A program made the translations under genes and the position numbers. Below the pieces are notes generated by a model that worked only from the letters and a program-made list of their open reading frames with translations, searched no databases and was not told where the DNA came from. Of a stretch of DNA of 64,000 nucleotides, positions 1-10,885 are shown piece after piece. The DNA is taken from contig JAHHID010000035.1 of the NCBI GenBank assembly GCA_019359015.1, positions 1 through 64,000 of the forward strand. The letters are read 5' to 3'. The first letter of the stretch is position 1, and every line of letters starts with the position of its first letter. This stretch comes from Spirirestis rafaelensis WJT71-NPBG6. GTDB lineage: Bacteria; Cyanobacteriota; Cyanobacteriia; Cyanobacteriales; Nostocaceae.

Positions 1-149
1 TGATGCAAGAATTTTACACGCAAATGTTGAACTCCGGCAAGTCGCCGACAGCTGCTTTGCGTGCTGCACAATTGAAGTTATGGGAAAATTCAAGTTTGCA
101 AAACCCTTATTATTGGTCTGCATTCACCTTACAGGGTGAGTGGCGTTGA
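1..149 (+). CDS. CHAT-domain protein, C-terminal end (partial)
   Basis: The window opens inside a gene whose reading frame (codons from base 3) stays open to a TGA at 147-149. The 48 visible residues include ALRAAQLKLW and NPYYWSAFTLQGEWR. This pattern is the usual C-terminal end of CHAT domains, the caspase-like peptidase fold of cyanobacterial TPR-CHAT proteins, where the PYYW-AF-L-GEW strand closes the fold. The catalytic His/Cys pair lies upstream, outside the window, so activity cannot be judged. The call rests on this end motif only. Confidence 0.75.
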   Translation, partial: MQEFYTQMLNSGKSPTAALRAAQLKLWENSSLQNPYYWSAFTLQGEWR

Positions 150-171
150 GGAAAAGGTAAAAGGTAAAAGG

Positions 172-356
172 GGGAGCATCCCAAATGTGTAAAAACATAA
201 TTTGTCATTGCGAGCGTAACGTAGTGAAGCGTTCGCGGAGCGTGTCGCAGACAAGCAATCGCAAAGTACGGATGTTGCGATTGCTTCATTCCGCTTCGCT
301 TCATTCGCAATGACGACTCATTATCTTAGTAGATTTGCATTCATTGGGATGCTCCC
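172..356. mobile_element. MITE-like element with GGGAGCATCCCA termini
   Basis: The 185-bp stretch begins GGGAGCATCCCAAATG (172-187) and ends CATTGGGATGCTCCC (342-356), a near-perfect terminal inverted repeat. The 9-mer GGTAAAAGG flanks it on both sides (163-171 and 357-365), consistent with a target-site duplication, although the flank is itself a GGTAAAA tandem repeat. It carries no coding gene. The interior holds a second, nested inverted repeat (GTCATTGCGAG near 206 and CGCAATGAC near 306). A second element with the same ends lies at 57439-57610. Confidence 0.65.
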
Positions 357-411
357 GGTAAAAGGTAAAAATTGGTAACCAGTTAACAAATAATAAAGGA
401 GCAATAATATC

Positions 412-1377
412 ATGACTAAACAATCAATCTATAAACAACCTTTCGCTTTGTTTCTATCAGGAATTCTCAGTGCTGCAACTTTGAGCTATTGGGCATCAGT
501 GCAAGCACAAGCACAGACACAACCACAACAAACTACCCAACCAAAGTTTACAAGTTTCAAAGATGCAGGTAAATTACGAATACAAGGCAGTGATAAACCT
601 TTTTTGCCATCTGGTCTTGGTCAGTCGGCAAAACCTAACGAAGGTGGTACGCGGGGAATTCCTGACCAGATAGATAACCGCATCCCCATGTTGAGCAGAA
701 AATATCCTTGGTCAACTATTGGGCGAGTGCAAGGTACTACAGCCGATGCTGGAAGTTATCATTGCACAGGAGCCTTAATTGGCGAGGATATTGTTATAAC
801 TAATGCTCACTGTGTCATTGACCCAGGAAATGGTAAGTTAAGCCAGAGAATTCAATTTTTGCCAAACGTCATCGATGGTCAAGTACAAGATACGCGAGAT
901 GTGGCAAATGTGACGCAAGTTGTTTATGGGACGGATTTCAAAGAAGGTGCAACGCTTAATGCAAACGACTGGGCTGTAATGAAAATTAACAAGCCTCTCG
1001 GTCGCAAATATGGCTATTTAGGTGTGAAATCCATTGCTTCCTCATCTCTAATTCGTAACCAGAAAAAATACTTTTTCGTCGGCTATTCTGGCGATTTTCC
1101 TAGCGCAAAATATCAACAATATTTCAGCACTGGTGCTGGATGGACGGCGAGTTTTCAAGCCGGTTGCAGTATTCTTCGAGAACAAGCGAATTTTCTGTTG
1201 CATGATTGCGATACGGCTGGTGGTTCTTCTGGTGGACCAATTATCGCGATGGTTAATGGCGAACCTTACATTATTGCTCTGAATGAGGGTGAGGTGAAAA
1301 ACTCAACCACTAAGCGAGATTTATATAATGTGGCAGTGAAAATGGATTTTTTAGATAAGTTGACTGCGAGAAATTAG
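412..1377 (+). CDS. Secreted trypsin-like serine peptidase
   Basis: This 321-residue protein has an N-terminal signal peptide (hydrophobic residues 11-30, likely cut near QAQAQ), followed by a Gln/Thr-rich linker. The S1 catalytic triad is visible: His133 in TNAHC, Asp186 in NDWAVMKI and Ser273 in GGSSGGP. The protein is therefore probably an active periplasmic or exported endopeptidase. The family is the broad trypsin-like/V8-like group, and the substrate cannot be told. The start is supported by AAAGGAG a few bases upstream of ATG. It follows a CHAT-domain gene but is separated from it by a MITE-like insertion, so co-transcription is doubtful. Confidence 0.88.
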   Translation: MTKQSIYKQPFALFLSGILSAATLSYWASVQAQAQTQPQQTTQPKFTSFKDAGKLRIQGSDKPFLPSGLGQSAKPNEGGTRGIPDQIDNRIPMLSRKYPWSTIGRVQGTTADAGSYHCTGALIGEDIVITNAHCVIDPGNGKLSQRIQFLPNVIDGQVQDTRDVANVTQVVYGTDFKEGATLNANDWAVMKINKPLGRKYGYLGVKSIASSSLIRNQKKYFFVGYSGDFPSAKYQQYFSTGAGWTASFQAGCSILREQANFLLHDCDTAGGSSGGPIIAMVNGEPYIIALNEGEVKNSTTKRDLYNVAVKMDFLDKLTARN

Positions 1378-1679
1378 TTATTAACATAATAAATGCGGTG
1401 CGTTAAAGCAGCGCGTAACGCACCCTACAATTTAACGTTTACTACGTTTAAAAACGCTACGATTTTACGCCATGAACCCCCCTGTAGTCCCCCCTTGGTA
1501 AGGGGGGACGGCGTTATACCATTTCACGAAATTCATGATACAAATTCTTTTTCCTCCTCTCCCCCTGCCCCCCTGCCTCCCCTGCTTCCCCTGCTGCCCA
1601 TTTGTATCAACTTTAAAGTGAAACGGTATTAGCCGGGGGGTAAAATATGTTGTAGCTTCATCAAGAAACGGTATTAGTA
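1378..1679. other. Intergenic repeats between convergent genes
   Basis: No gene is supported here. The stretch carries repeat fragments typical of filamentous cyanobacteria: a GTGCGTTA...TAACGCAC inverted repeat (about 1397-1421), a CCCCCCTTGGTAAGGGGGG hairpin (about 1490-1508) that could act as a bidirectional terminator between the two convergent genes, and a CCCCTGCC-rich pyrimidine tract (about 1555-1600). Confidence 0.5.
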
Positions 1680-2585
1680 TCAAAGCAGGGCAATCTCTGT
1701 TTCCGATGGTATTAGTTCTTGCACAGATTTAAGTAAATCGAGAGTTTTTTGGTAAGCAACTTTCTGTTTCAAGTTTCCAAACCACTCAGCTGCTTGTTCT
1801 AAGTCAGCGATCGCCGCTTCATGATATCCTAACCAATGTCGGGCAACTCCTCGATTAACATAAGCCTGAGCATTACTAGGATTAAGTCTAATTACTTCCG
1901 AAAAATCGCGCACTGCACCTAAAATATCCCCGGTTCTCGTGCAAGCGCAAGCTCGATTAAAGTAAGCTCTATAATCTTTGGCATTGAGGCGAATTGCTTT
2001 ATTGAAGTCCAGCATCGCTGCTTGCAAATCTGCCAACTCTAAACGAGCTAACCCTCTGTCATTATATATATCCGCTTGCAGAGATTGGAAGTTTTGCGGA
2101 ATTATCGACAGAGCTTTATTGTAATCAGCGATCGCTTGTTGTTGATTCCCCAATATAGCAGTTGTGATGCCACGATTATAGTAAGCTCGAAAATCATCAG
2201 GGTTAAGAGCGATCGCTTTTTTATTATCGGCGATCGCATCTGTATAATTTCCTTGTCTGTAGTGTGCTAATGCCCGATTCAGATAAGCCTCAGCATTCTT
2301 TGGTGCAAAATGTATCGCTTTTGTACAATCTGCGATCGCACTATGGTAATCTTGTAATTGAAGATACGCAAGACAGCGATCGCTATAAGCTGCGGCAAAA
2401 TTACTTTCAAGCTGAATCGCCTCAGTTAAATCTTGAATTGCTTCTTGATAATTGCCGCGTTGCATCTTGTCTACACCCAACTTCAACAAGTCGCTAGCAA
2501 TCGGTGTTGCCCAAGCGCTAAAAGTGACAAAATTGAGAGCGATCGCCATTATAAAACTGAGAATGAATCGATAGCAGCGATTCAT
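1680..2585 (-). CDS. TPR-repeat protein, exported
   Basis: This protein of about 301 residues has a hydrophobic N-terminal signal sequence (RFILSFIMAIALNFVTFSAWA) followed by roughly seven 34-residue tetratricopeptide repeats. Their consensus is visible as A-Y-NRG-A with YQEAIQDLTEAI, YHSAIADCTKAI and YTDAIADNKKAI. TPR arrays are protein-binding scaffolds, and the partner is not evident. I start at ATG 2585, which has GGGAG eight bases upstream. A TTG five codons earlier lies in the ribosome-binding region itself. The neighbours give no clear pathway. Confidence 0.8.
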   Translation of the reverse strand: MNRCYRFILSFIMAIALNFVTFSAWATPIASDLLKLGVDKMQRGNYQEAIQDLTEAIQLESNFAAAYSDRCLAYLQLQDYHSAIADCTKAIHFAPKNAEAYLNRALAHYRQGNYTDAIADNKKAIALNPDDFRAYYNRGITTAILGNQQQAIADYNKALSIIPQNFQSLQADIYNDRGLARLELADLQAAMLDFNKAIRLNAKDYRAYFNRACACTRTGDILGAVRDFSEVIRLNPSNAQAYVNRGVARHWLGYHEAAIADLEQAAEWFGNLKQKVAYQKTLDLLKSVQELIPSETEIALL

Positions 2586-2889
2586 AAACAAATCTCCCAA
2601 TTTGATTTTTTTGCAAAACGTGCAGCAACAAAGAATTCAGAATTCAGGAGCTAGAATTCAGTCTGGTATCTTACGCTCTACGTGGGATAAATAAACCGTG
2701 TTTTTGCACCTTTACGTCTAAAGCATAAATACGTTTCAACGTCAACTACCAGGAGCGATAAAAACCCCAACTCAGGTTGCATTCTAACTTCTGATTCTGC
2801 TCCTTTGCTCCTCCTAGAGACGCGATATATAGCGTCTCTACAACTAATTCCTGACTCCTAACTCCTGACTCCTGACTCCTAACTCTTCT
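2586..2889. other. Intergenic region with hairpin repeat and STRR
   Basis: No gene is seen. At 2815-2840 TAGAGACGC and GCGTCTCTA form a 9-bp stem with an 8-nt loop, one copy of a hairpin family also present near 8657, 13165 and 45960. At 2846-2885 there is an STRR array of CTCCTGA/CTCCTAA heptamers just downstream of petJ. Confidence 0.55.
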
Positions 2890-3225
2890 TTACTTCCAGT
2901 TTTTATTGTTTGCCTCATCTAACACGTAAGCAGCTACGTCTTCAATCTGAGCGGGTTTTAAACGACCATTAAAAGCTGGCATAGCACCTTTACCCTTTGT
3001 AACTTGGGCAATAATCGCTTCTGCCGAGTTCATGCCATACTTTTCTAAAGCTTCTTTCTTCAGATTTTTTTGAGCTTGAACTAAGTTTTTACCACCAGCA
3101 TGACAAGACGCGCAATTGGCGCTAAAAATTTTCGCTCCAGCGGTTGCGTCTGCTAAAGCTGGACTGTTAAAGGCAAAGGTAAAGATTGTTACGCATAACA
3201 ACAATACCGAAAGAATCTTTTTCAT
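2890..3225 (-). CDS. petJ: Cytochrome c6 precursor
   Basis: This 111-residue precursor encodes a c-type cytochrome that carries electrons from cytochrome b6f to photosystem I (or to a terminal oxidase) in the thylakoid lumen. The signal peptide covers residues 1-25 (ending SPALA). The mature 86-residue protein has the heme-binding motif CASCH (Cys38, Cys41, His42) and the axial Met82 in [11 protein letters not shown]. These lengths and motifs are standard for PetJ. ATG 3225 is preferred because GAGAG lies eight bases upstream. An ATG six codons earlier would put basic, acidic and His residues ahead of the signal peptide. Confidence 0.93.
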   Translation of the reverse strand: MKKILSVLLLCVTIFTFAFNSPALADATAGAKIFSANCASCHAGGKNLVQAQKNLKKEALEKYGMNSAEAIIAQVTKGKGAMPAFNGRLKPAQIEDVAAYVLDEANNKNWK

Positions 3226-3441
3226 CCCGTGTTCTCTCTGCAAAAAAAGGACTGTTTATTGCAATATCCTTCATAATTTTCAGTTGCTCTATTGCCTTCG
3301 TCAAAAGACAAGCTGTCAAACTTAGCAGTTTTGTTGGTTGTAAGTTGTTAGTGGATGGTGGATGGGAGCGTTGTTAATTGTTGGGCATTAAGCATTGGTA
3401 ATTCCTGCCCACTCCCCCACTCCCCCACTCCCCCACTCCCC

Positions 3442-3957
<516 letters not shown>

Positions 3958-4051
3958 TCAATAGTCTAAACTTAAGAGTCCAAAGTCAATAGTCCAACGA
4001 CTCCTGACTCCTGACTCCTGACCCCTGACTCCGTGCCTCCGTGCCTCCTGA

Positions 4052-5233
4052 CTACACCAACCAACCTTTCAAGCGTTTAGCTATGTGAGGACGGCGTAAT
4101 TTTCGCATGGCTTTGCTTTGAATTTGTCGCACTCGTTCGCGAGACAAATTAAACATATTGCCTACTTCTTCTAAGGTACACGGTTCGCTCGTAGTCAAAC
4201 CATACCGGAGAGAAATCACGTCTTTTTCCCGTGGTGTCAACACATCACCCAAGACTTCCCAAATCTCCTGACGCATCATGTTTTCATTCATTTTTGCTTC
4301 AGGAGATTGATTATCTTCGTCTTCTAGTAAATCCATCAATTCCGTGTCTTCTTCTTTACCGACGCGGTGATTGAGAGAAAGTGCCTGACGACGTAGTTGT
4401 TGTAGTTGGCGTAGTTGTGGCAAAGGTATTTCTAAAGCTTCTGCCATCTCCGCTTCTGTTGGGTTGCGACAAAGCTTTTGTTTGAGTTCCCGTTGCGCTT
4501 TTTTAAGTTTGTTAAGTTTTTCAACAATATGGATTGGTAAGCGAATTGTGCGTGCATCGTTAGCGATCGCTCGTGTAATTGCTTGTCTAATCCACCAATA
4601 AGCGTATGTAGAAAATTTATATCCTTTATCTGGATCGAATTTTTCTGTAGCGCGATTTAAGCCCATTGCCCCTTCCTGAATTAAATCTAGGAAAGGTACT
4701 CCGCGATTAAGATATCGTTTAGCAATTGATACTACTAAGCGTAAATTTGAGCGAATCATTTTGCGCTTCGCTACTCTACCTTGATACAAGCGACTTTCTA
4801 GTTGCTTTTCTGTCATTTCTAGTGAGGATGCGACTTTTTCCTTACTAGCTTGTTCACCCAGCTGTTCCGTTAAGGAAACTTGTAATTCCCTGACTTCTTC
4901 ATTAAACCGCACTCGCCGCGCTAATTCTACTTCTTCGTCGGCTTTGAGCAGGGGATAACGCGCCATTTCTTTGAAAAACGCGCCCACAGCATCATCATGC
5001 TCGGTTTTATTATATCCGGATGGTCGCGCTGCCGCCATTTGATCGCCATCGCGTTCATCTGTTTCTATTGTTTCTATTGTTTCTATTTCAGCGATCGCTG
5101 TATAGTCATCTGGTATTGCTTCTATTTCGAGTGGCACTTCACTCTCAACAGCATTTTCTACTAGTAATTCCATTGTTCCCAATTCAGCAATATTCATAAT
5201 TTCCTTTAGGGATTGTTGCTTTGTTTGGTACAT
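4052..5233 (-). CDS. sigC: RNA polymerase sigma factor, group 2 (SigC-like)
   Basis: This 393-residue sigma-70 factor lacks the long region 1.1 of a primary sigma factor. Region 1.2 begins near HDDAVGAFFKEMARYPLL. Region 2 includes RSNLRLVVSIAKRYLNRG and the -10 recognition helix KFSTYAYWWIRQAITRAI. Region 3 follows, and region 4.2 is CTLEEVGNMFNLSRERVRQI. The variants EGAMGLNRATEKFDP and IHIVEKLNKLKKAQRELK match my recollection of cyanobacterial SigC rather than SigA/B. Group 2 factors are dispensable and adjust transcription to carbon, nitrogen or stress status. The gene is transcribed away from priA across a long AT-rich gap. Confidence 0.88.
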   Translation of the reverse strand: MYQTKQQSLKEIMNIAELGTMELLVENAVESEVPLEIEAIPDDYTAIAEIETIETIETDERDGDQMAAARPSGYNKTEHDDAVGAFFKEMARYPLLKADEEVELARRVRFNEEVRELQVSLTEQLGEQASKEKVASSLEMTEKQLESRLYQGRVAKRKMIRSNLRLVVSIAKRYLNRGVPFLDLIQEGAMGLNRATEKFDPDKGYKFSTYAYWWIRQAITRAIANDARTIRLPIHIVEKLNKLKKAQRELKQKLCRNPTEAEMAEALEIPLPQLRQLQQLRRQALSLNHRVGKEEDTELMDLLEDEDNQSPEAKMNENMMRQEIWEVLGDVLTPREKDVISLRYGLTTSEPCTLEEVGNMFNLSRERVRQIQSKAMRKLRRPHIAKRLKGWLV

Positions 5234-6022
5234 AATTTAATGACAGCTGCGTTTTCGGTTTGGTAGTCTTCCCTAAGGAACAAATGCACCTGTCTTATAG
5301 CAAAATATAGGTTTCTGCTAATGTCTCATTGAAAGCGACATTCAATCTGTATCTTTCATTTCATAGTTCCTGTTATATATAACTCCAGATTCAATACTGG
5401 TATTTGCACTTTCTGCTTACACTCCTAACACATATATCCTTTATTCTTTTCTTTATTAGCCAATCTGTCAATTTTTCAAACTTTCTCAACCTTAACAAAT
5501 ATAAATATTTTTCGGAATCATCCTTAAACCTTAAATCTTCCTATATTTTTCTATACCTTTTTATTTTTTAGCCTGAATATTGGTCGAAGTCTTCAGAATC
5601 TTGTTTGTCGGAGTCAATGCAACCCCTGCCAACTTTCCTTTAAAAATACCAATATGTCGGCTGTCTAAACTTGAACTATATTTATCTGAATTACAGCATC
5701 CCATATACTGAAAGGGCTGAATATCTATCAATAGGCGGAAAATTCCTATACCTTACTTAGTATATGAAGACAGCTTTTAGGAATAAGCGAAGATGATTTG
5801 ATTTTTTTTTAGATCCGACATCAAATGTTTATTTCTGCCTTGAGTTGAGATTAGTTTGACCGAGGAAATTACATAAGACGAAACTTATCAAGTATTATGG
5901 GGTAGAAAAGTATTGCGAAATACAATTCATCTTAATAAATGCCAAAAGTTAAAGTTAGCTTAGTCAGGTAAATTCTGACCAAGTACAAAAGATGCAAATA
6001 ACTGTCTATTAATTGAAAAGCT
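5234..6022. promoter_or_regulatory. Divergent AT-rich upstream region of sigC and priA
   Basis: This 789-bp gap lies between the divergent sigC (minus) and priA (plus) starts. It contains no credible coding frame, no STRR and no tRNA. It is clearly AT-richer than the flanking genes and free of the repeats that crowd other gaps, which suggests a retained long leader or promoter region. No specific operator can be named. Confidence 0.4.
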
Positions 6023-8617
6023 ATGTATAGTAATGGCGTAAGTTTATTTCCATTGGTAGTAGCCGAACCGAGTAGTTCATACGAATCAAGCAAAGCTGTT
6101 GAGCAGTGGATAGAAGTGTTGGTAGACTGTCCGGGAAGCTCAGGGTTATTTACTTACCGATTGCCACCTCAGTTACTTTGTAAACCAGGAGATATTTTAA
6201 GTGTGCCATTCGGAGCGCAACAGTTAGGAGCGATCGCTATTCGATTATTAACACAACCGAGCGCGGACATACCACGAGAAAAAATTAGAGATGTTGAAGA
6301 TGTAATTCATAGCGGTTTTTTTCAAGATAACTACTGGACATTGATAGAAAGGGTGTCGCAGTATTATTACACACAACTGATTCAAGTGATACGAGTCGCA
6401 TTACCGCCCGGATTATTAGGGCGATCGCAACGGCGTATCCGTTTGGTTTTGAAAGATACATCCCCGGATTTGCCTAGTACTGAAGCTTTCTTGTCGAATG
6501 CAGCGCGACAAATTGTAGAGCTTCTGCGTTCCTCAGCAGCAGGAGATTACAGCTTTACCTACCTTCAACAAAAAGTCAAGGGCGCATATCGAGGAGTACG
6601 CGAATTATCGCGATGCGGTATGGTAGAAAGCTATTTAGAACCGCCGCGATTAACTCGACCAAAGCTGCAAAAAGCAGTCACAATGGTAGGAAGTAGCTTT
6701 GATCGTGACTTAACAACTCGCCAAAAAGAAATTTTAGAAGTATTGCGGCGACACGGTGGCGAGTTATGGAAAAGTGAATTATTGCAAATTTGTAGTGCGA
6801 GTTCTTCTACCCTAAAAACGCTGGAAATAAAGGGTTATATTGTTATTCAAGAACGGGAAATATTGCGAAGCGAAACTCCCGCTAGTGGAATATTAGCCGA
6901 CCAAGGGAAATCATTAACACAAGCTCAATCGCAAGCGTTAGCGACAATAAATCAACTAAATGGATATGCTCAAGTTTTATTGCATGGGGTGACAGGTTCG
7001 GGAAAAACAGAAGTATATTTGCAAGCGATCGCACCCCTACTAAATCAAAATAAATCCGCCCTTGTTTTAGTTCCAGAAATTGGACTTACACCGCAATTAA
7101 CCGATCGCTTTCGTGCTAGATTTGGTAACAAAGTCAGCGTTTATCACAGTGCCCTTTCAGACGGTGAACGTTACGACACCTGGCGACAAATGCTGACAGG
7201 AGAACCGCAAGTAGTCATAGGCACCCGAAGCGCCGTTTTTGCACCCTTGCCAAACTTAGGTTTAATCATCTTAGACGAAGAACACGACAGCAGCTTTAAA
7301 CAAGACTCACCCATCCCCACCTACCACGCTCGAACCGTCGCACAGTGGCGAGCCGAGTTAGAAAATTGTCCTTTAATTTTAGGTTCCGCCACCCCTTCGT
7401 TAGAAAGTTGGTTAAGTGTTAGGAGTCAGGAGTCAGAAGTCAGGAGTCAGGAGCCAGAAGTCAGAAGTCAGGGGGAATTTGTCTCTCCATCTCCCTCATC
7501 CCCCCCTGCTCCCCCTGCTCCCCCCCTCCCCTCCCACTACCTCCCCCTCCCCGAACGCATTTACTCTCGTCCTTTGCCGCCGGTGGAAGTGGTGGATATG
7601 CGCCAAGAATTGCAGCAGGGAAATCGTTCTATATTTAGTAGGTCGCTACAAGACGCTTTGCTAGAGTTACGAGAAAAGCGACAACAGGGAATTTTATTTA
7701 TCCATCGCCGGGGACACAGTACTTTTGTATCTTGCCGCAGTTGTGGATATGTGCTGGAATGTCCTCATTGTGATGTTTCCCTGGCGTATCACCATACTGA
7801 AGAAGGTGCGCCCGAATTATTGCGCTGCCATTACTGTAACTTTGCGCGATCGCATCCTCAAAATTGCCCCGAATGCAGTTCGCCTTACTTAAAATTCTTT
7901 GGTAGCGGTACGCAGCGAGTCGCACAAGAATTAGCGCGACAGTTTCCTGAATTGCGTTTTATTCGCTTTGATAGCGATACCACCCGCAACAAAGGCGCAC
8001 ATCGCACCCTGTTAACTAAATTTGCTAACGGTGAAGCTGAATTGTTAGTGGGTACGCAAATGCTCACTAAAGGATTAGATTTACCCCAAGTAACATTAGT
8101 GGGGGTAGTTGCGGCTGATGGGTTGTTGAATTTATCAGATTATCGCGCCAGCGAACGCGCATTTCAAACTTTAACTCAAGTAGCCGGACGTGCTGGTAGA
8201 GGTGACGATCCTGGTAAGGCAATAATACAAACTTACACACCAGAACATCCAGTAATTGAAGCAGTGCAAAGGCATGATTATGAGTCTTTTATTCATGCGG
8301 AATTAGAACAAAGACAAGCATTAAATTATCCTCCTTATGGAAGATTGATTTTATTGCGCTTAAGTAGTTTAGATGCGATTCAAGTACAAAATGCCGCGCA
8401 AATAATCGCAACGGCTTTGAATTCAAAAGAGGGATTTGAAATATTGGGACCAGCACCAGCGAGTATTTTAAGAGTAGCAAATCGTTATCGCTGGCAGATA
8501 TTAATTAAGTTTGCTCCTGATGCTTTGCCACAACTGCCAGATTGGGAAGAAGTGCGATCGCTTTGTCCTACATCTGTTAGCTTAACAATAGATGTAGACC
8601 CATTAAATATGATGTAA
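6023..8617 (+). CDS. priA: Primosomal replication restart helicase PriA
   Basis: An 864-residue superfamily 2 helicase that reloads the replisome at stalled forks. It has an N-terminal 3'-DNA-binding domain, Walker A GVTGSGKTEVYL and Walker B LIILDEEHD. The zinc-binding insert has eight cysteines (CRSCGYVLECPHC, then CHYC and CPEC), followed by helicase motifs GTQMLTKGLDLPQV and VAGRAGRG. Residues about 465-508 (7415-7546) are a foreign-looking stretch of VRSQESE repeats and Pro/Ser runs. They are encoded by the same GAGTCAG heptamers and CCCCCTG tracts that fill intergenic gaps. The insertion falls after SLESW, at a loop, and the frame is kept. The protein is longer than the usual PriA for this reason. 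Confidence 0.92.
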   Translation: MYSNGVSLFPLVVAEPSSSYESSKAVEQWIEVLVDCPGSSGLFTYRLPPQLLCKPGDILSVPFGAQQLGAIAIRLLTQPSADIPREKIRDVEDVIHSGFFQDNYWTLIERVSQYYYTQLIQVIRVALPPGLLGRSQRRIRLVLKDTSPDLPSTEAFLSNAARQIVELLRSSAAGDYSFTYLQQKVKGAYRGVRELSRCGMVESYLEPPRLTRPKLQKAVTMVGSSFDRDLTTRQKEILEVLRRHGGELWKSELLQICSASSSTLKTLEIKGYIVIQEREILRSETPASGILADQGKSLTQAQSQALATINQLNGYAQVLLHGVTGSGKTEVYLQAIAPLLNQNKSALVLVPEIGLTPQLTDRFRARFGNKVSVYHSALSDGERYDTWRQMLTGEPQVVIGTRSAVFAPLPNLGLIILDEEHDSSFKQDSPIPTYHARTVAQWRAELENCPLILGSATPSLESWLSVRSQESEVRSQEPEVRSQGEFVSPSPSSPPAPPAPPLPSHYLPLPERIYSRPLPPVEVVDMRQELQQGNRSIFSRSLQDALLELREKRQQGILFIHRRGHSTFVSCRSCGYVLECPHCDVSLAYHHTEEGAPELLRCHYCNFARSHPQNCPECSSPYLKFFGSGTQRVAQELARQFPELRFIRFDSDTTRNKGAHRTLLTKFANGEAELLVGTQMLTKGLDLPQVTLVGVVAADGLLNLSDYRASERAFQTLTQVAGRAGRGDDPGKAIIQTYTPEHPVIEAVQRHDYESFIHAELEQRQALNYPPYGRLILLRLSSLDAIQVQNAAQIIATALNSKEGFEILGPAPASILRVANRYRWQILIKFAPDALPQLPDWEEVRSLCPTSVSLTIDVDPLNMM
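7415..7546 (+). repeat. STRR/pyrimidine-tract insertion inside priA
   Basis: Tandem GAGTCAG-type heptamers (about 7420-7472) followed by CCCCCTGCT tracts (7498-7550) lie in frame in priA. The same two repeat types occur side by side in non-coding gaps, for example at 3942-4045. They translate to VRSQ repeats and PPAPPAPP. Confidence 0.75.
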
Positions 8618-9184
8618 AGCTAGCTGAAAAATTATATCGTATATCAATCGCTTTGTAGAGACGTTCCGCTGGAACGTCTCTTCTCGTAGTGGGTACTTTA
8701 TTATTCAAAATAAGCATTCTCATTAACTACGAATAAATAAAACATCTCAAAATTATCGCTCTTGGATCGCGCTAATAAATTTACTAATAAGTTTATTTTT
8801 TTTCCAAAAATGTTGAATATGCAATATAATTTTTCGCTAAAGCTGAGTTATTGTTATTAACCTTGCAAACTTGTGTCAACTTATACTTTCTTGTTTTGTA
8901 TCTAATTTGACAAAAATACAATTTATTCTGTGTCTGAAAGTAGCAAATATAAAGCTAAATAATATGATATAGGAAATAAATCAATAAGAGTAAAATTTAA
9001 GTATTCTTGTCGGACAGTTCAAAAAATCTCTGAAAATTAGTAATAACACAGAAGAGTAAATCTAGTATAAAAAATTGAAGTGATAATAAATATCGCCGAT
9101 TAATCGCCAAATAAAATTCACAGGTTGTTAAGTTTAACGTTTCAGCATCGGTTTGTAGGTAGTTGAAAGAACTAAAGGAAATAC
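8618..9184. promoter_or_regulatory. priA-kdpA gap: hairpin, then kdp upstream region
   Basis: The first part has a perfect 11-bp stem, AGAGACGTTCC (8657-8667) and GGAACGTCTCT (8671-8681) with a 3-nt loop. It is 39 bp after the priA stop and may end its transcript, although no T-tract follows. From 8690 to 9184 the DNA is very AT-rich with no coding frame. The kdp promoter should lie there because kdpA follows in the same direction. No KdpE-type site could be recognised. Confidence 0.45.
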
Positions 9185-10885
9185 ATGGGACAAGGTTTGT
9201 TGCAAATTGGGCTAACGCTCTGCATTGTCATAGGAATAACTCCGCTTCTGGGTAAATACATAGCCCGTGTCTTCTTAGGAGAAAAAACGCTACTTGACTT
9301 TGTAATGCAGCCTGTAGAAAGACTTATTTATACACTAGCAGGTGTCCGCGTTCCCGATAACATGACTGGCTGGCAGTACGCGCGGGCAATACTGTACAGT
9401 AATCTCGTCATGGGCATTTTCGTATATTTATTAATAGCGCTTCAGAAATTTTTGCCCTTTAATCCCACGCGGTTAAACATGCCTAGCTGGGATACAGTGT
9501 TACACACCGCGATTTCATTTGTGACAAATACCGACCAACAACACTACGCCGGCGAAATAACCTTAAGTTATTTCAGCCAGACAGCAGCTTTAGGGTTTTT
9601 GATGTTTACCTCAGCAGCAACGGGGTTAGCGGTAGGAATTGCCTTTATTCGCGGGTTAACAGGTAGACCTTTGGGAAATTTTTACGTCGATCTGACTCGT
9701 GGTATCACACGGATTTTACTACCAATTTCGGTGATTGGAGCGATCGCCTTACTTTTAACAGGTGTACCAGAAACATTAGCTGCACCGCAAGTTGTCACAA
9801 CCCTCGAAGGAAGTACGCAGTACATCGCCAGAGGTCCAGTAGCATCTTTTGAGATAATCAAACAACTAGGCGAAAATGGCGGCGGTTTTTTTGGGGTTAA
9901 CTCGGCACATCCCTTTGAAAATCCCAATGGCGTTTCTAATTTAATTGAAGAAATCGCCATGATTTCGATTCCAGCGGCATTGATTTATACCTATGGTTTA
10001 TTTGCCAACAACACCAAACAAGCTTGGCTGCTTTTCTGGATGGTATTTATAATTTTCGTGGTTTTAGTTGGCATCGCAGCCAGCAGTGAACTGCAAGGAA
10101 ATCCTTTAATTAATACCGCTTTAGGAGCAGATCAGCCGAATTTAGAAGGCAAAGAAGTAAGATTTGGCTGGGCACAAACTGCATTATGGGCAGTCATGAC
10201 CACTGCAACTATGTGCGGCGCTGTCAACGGTATGCAGGATTCTCTCATGCCTGGGGGTGGCTTTTCTACCCTTTTCAACTTATTTTTGCAGATTATTTGG
10301 GGCGGTCAAGGAACAGGCACCGCTTACTTATTGATTTACCTAATTCTCACCGTATTTTTAACTGGGCTGATGGTGGGACGCACTCCAGAATTTTTCGGAC
10401 GCAAAATTGAAAAGCGAGAAATCATCCTTGCTAGCGTTGTTTTGCTTGTTCATCCAATTGTAGTTTTAATTCCCAGCGCGATCGCCTTAGCTTCCCCCAA
10501 CACTTTATCGGGAATTACCAACCCAAGTTTTCACGGCATCTCCCAAGTAGTTTATGAATATGCTTCAGCTGCTGCGAATAACGGTTCCGGTTTAGAAGGA
10601 CTAGCTGATACCCAACCTGAACGTACAGCTTTATGGTGGAACTTAAGTACTTGTGTGAGCATCTTAGTAGGACGCTACGTACCAATTATCGCCATGCTAC
10701 TTTTAGCTGACAGTATGGCTCATAAACCAACAGTGGCAGAAACCCCCGGTACCCTCAGAACCGATTCTCTGCTATTTACTATTGTTACAGCTGGAGTAAT
10801 TTTGATTTTAGGGGTACTGACATTCTTCCCCGTTTTAGCATTAGGTCCAATCGCCGAAGGTTTTAAACTCGCTTCCGGTAGCTAG
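9185..10885 (+). CDS. kdpA: Potassium-transporting ATPase subunit A
   Basis: A 566-residue polytopic inner-membrane protein, the K+-binding channel-like subunit of the high-affinity KdpFABC pump. The four pore-loop signatures are present: [40 protein letters not shown] and [17 protein letters not shown]. Length and order match KdpA across bacteria. ATG 9185 follows AAAGGAAATAC. The gene leads the kdpA-kdpB-small ORF-kdpC-kdpD run, and expression is expected under K+ limitation or desiccation/osmotic stress, as known for Anabaena kdp. The start of kdpB is 157 bp away across a purine-rich repeat, an unusually wide gap for this operon. Confidence 0.96.
   Translation: MGQGLLQIGLTLCIVIGITPLLGKYIARVFLGEKTLLDFVMQPVERLIYTLAGVRVPDNMTGWQYARAILYSNLVMGIFVYLLIALQKFLPFNPTRLNMPSWDTVLHTAISFVTNTDQQHYAGEITLSYFSQTAALGFLMFTSAATGLAVGIAFIRGLTGRPLGNFYVDLTRGITRILLPISVIGAIALLLTGVPETLAAPQVVTTLEGSTQYIARGPVASFEIIKQLGENGGGFFGVNSAHPFENPNGVSNLIEEIAMISIPAALIYTYGLFANNTKQAWLLFWMVFIIFVVLVGIAASSELQGNPLINTALGADQPNLEGKEVRFGWAQTALWAVMTTATMCGAVNGMQDSLMPGGGFSTLFNLFLQIIWGGQGTGTAYLLIYLILTVFLTGLMVGRTPEFFGRKIEKREIILASVVLLVHPIVVLIPSAIALASPNTLSGITNPSFHGISQVVYEYASAAANNGSGLEGLADTQPERTALWWNLSTCVSILVGRYVPIIAMLLLADSMAHKPTVAETPGTLRTDSLLFTIVTAGVILILGVLTFFPVLALGPIAEGFKLASGS

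Noticed and set aside
110-310. Minus-strand frame of 66 codons over the CHAT end and the MITE
   Set aside because: It is formed mostly by the MITE interior and overlaps the CHAT coding end, with no family similarity.
1393-1632. Possible small plus-strand gene in the gap after the protease
   Set aside because: The frame consists of intergenic repeat DNA (GTGCGTTA repeat, CCCCTTGG hairpin, pyrimidine tract) and has no ribosome-binding site or recognisable protein.
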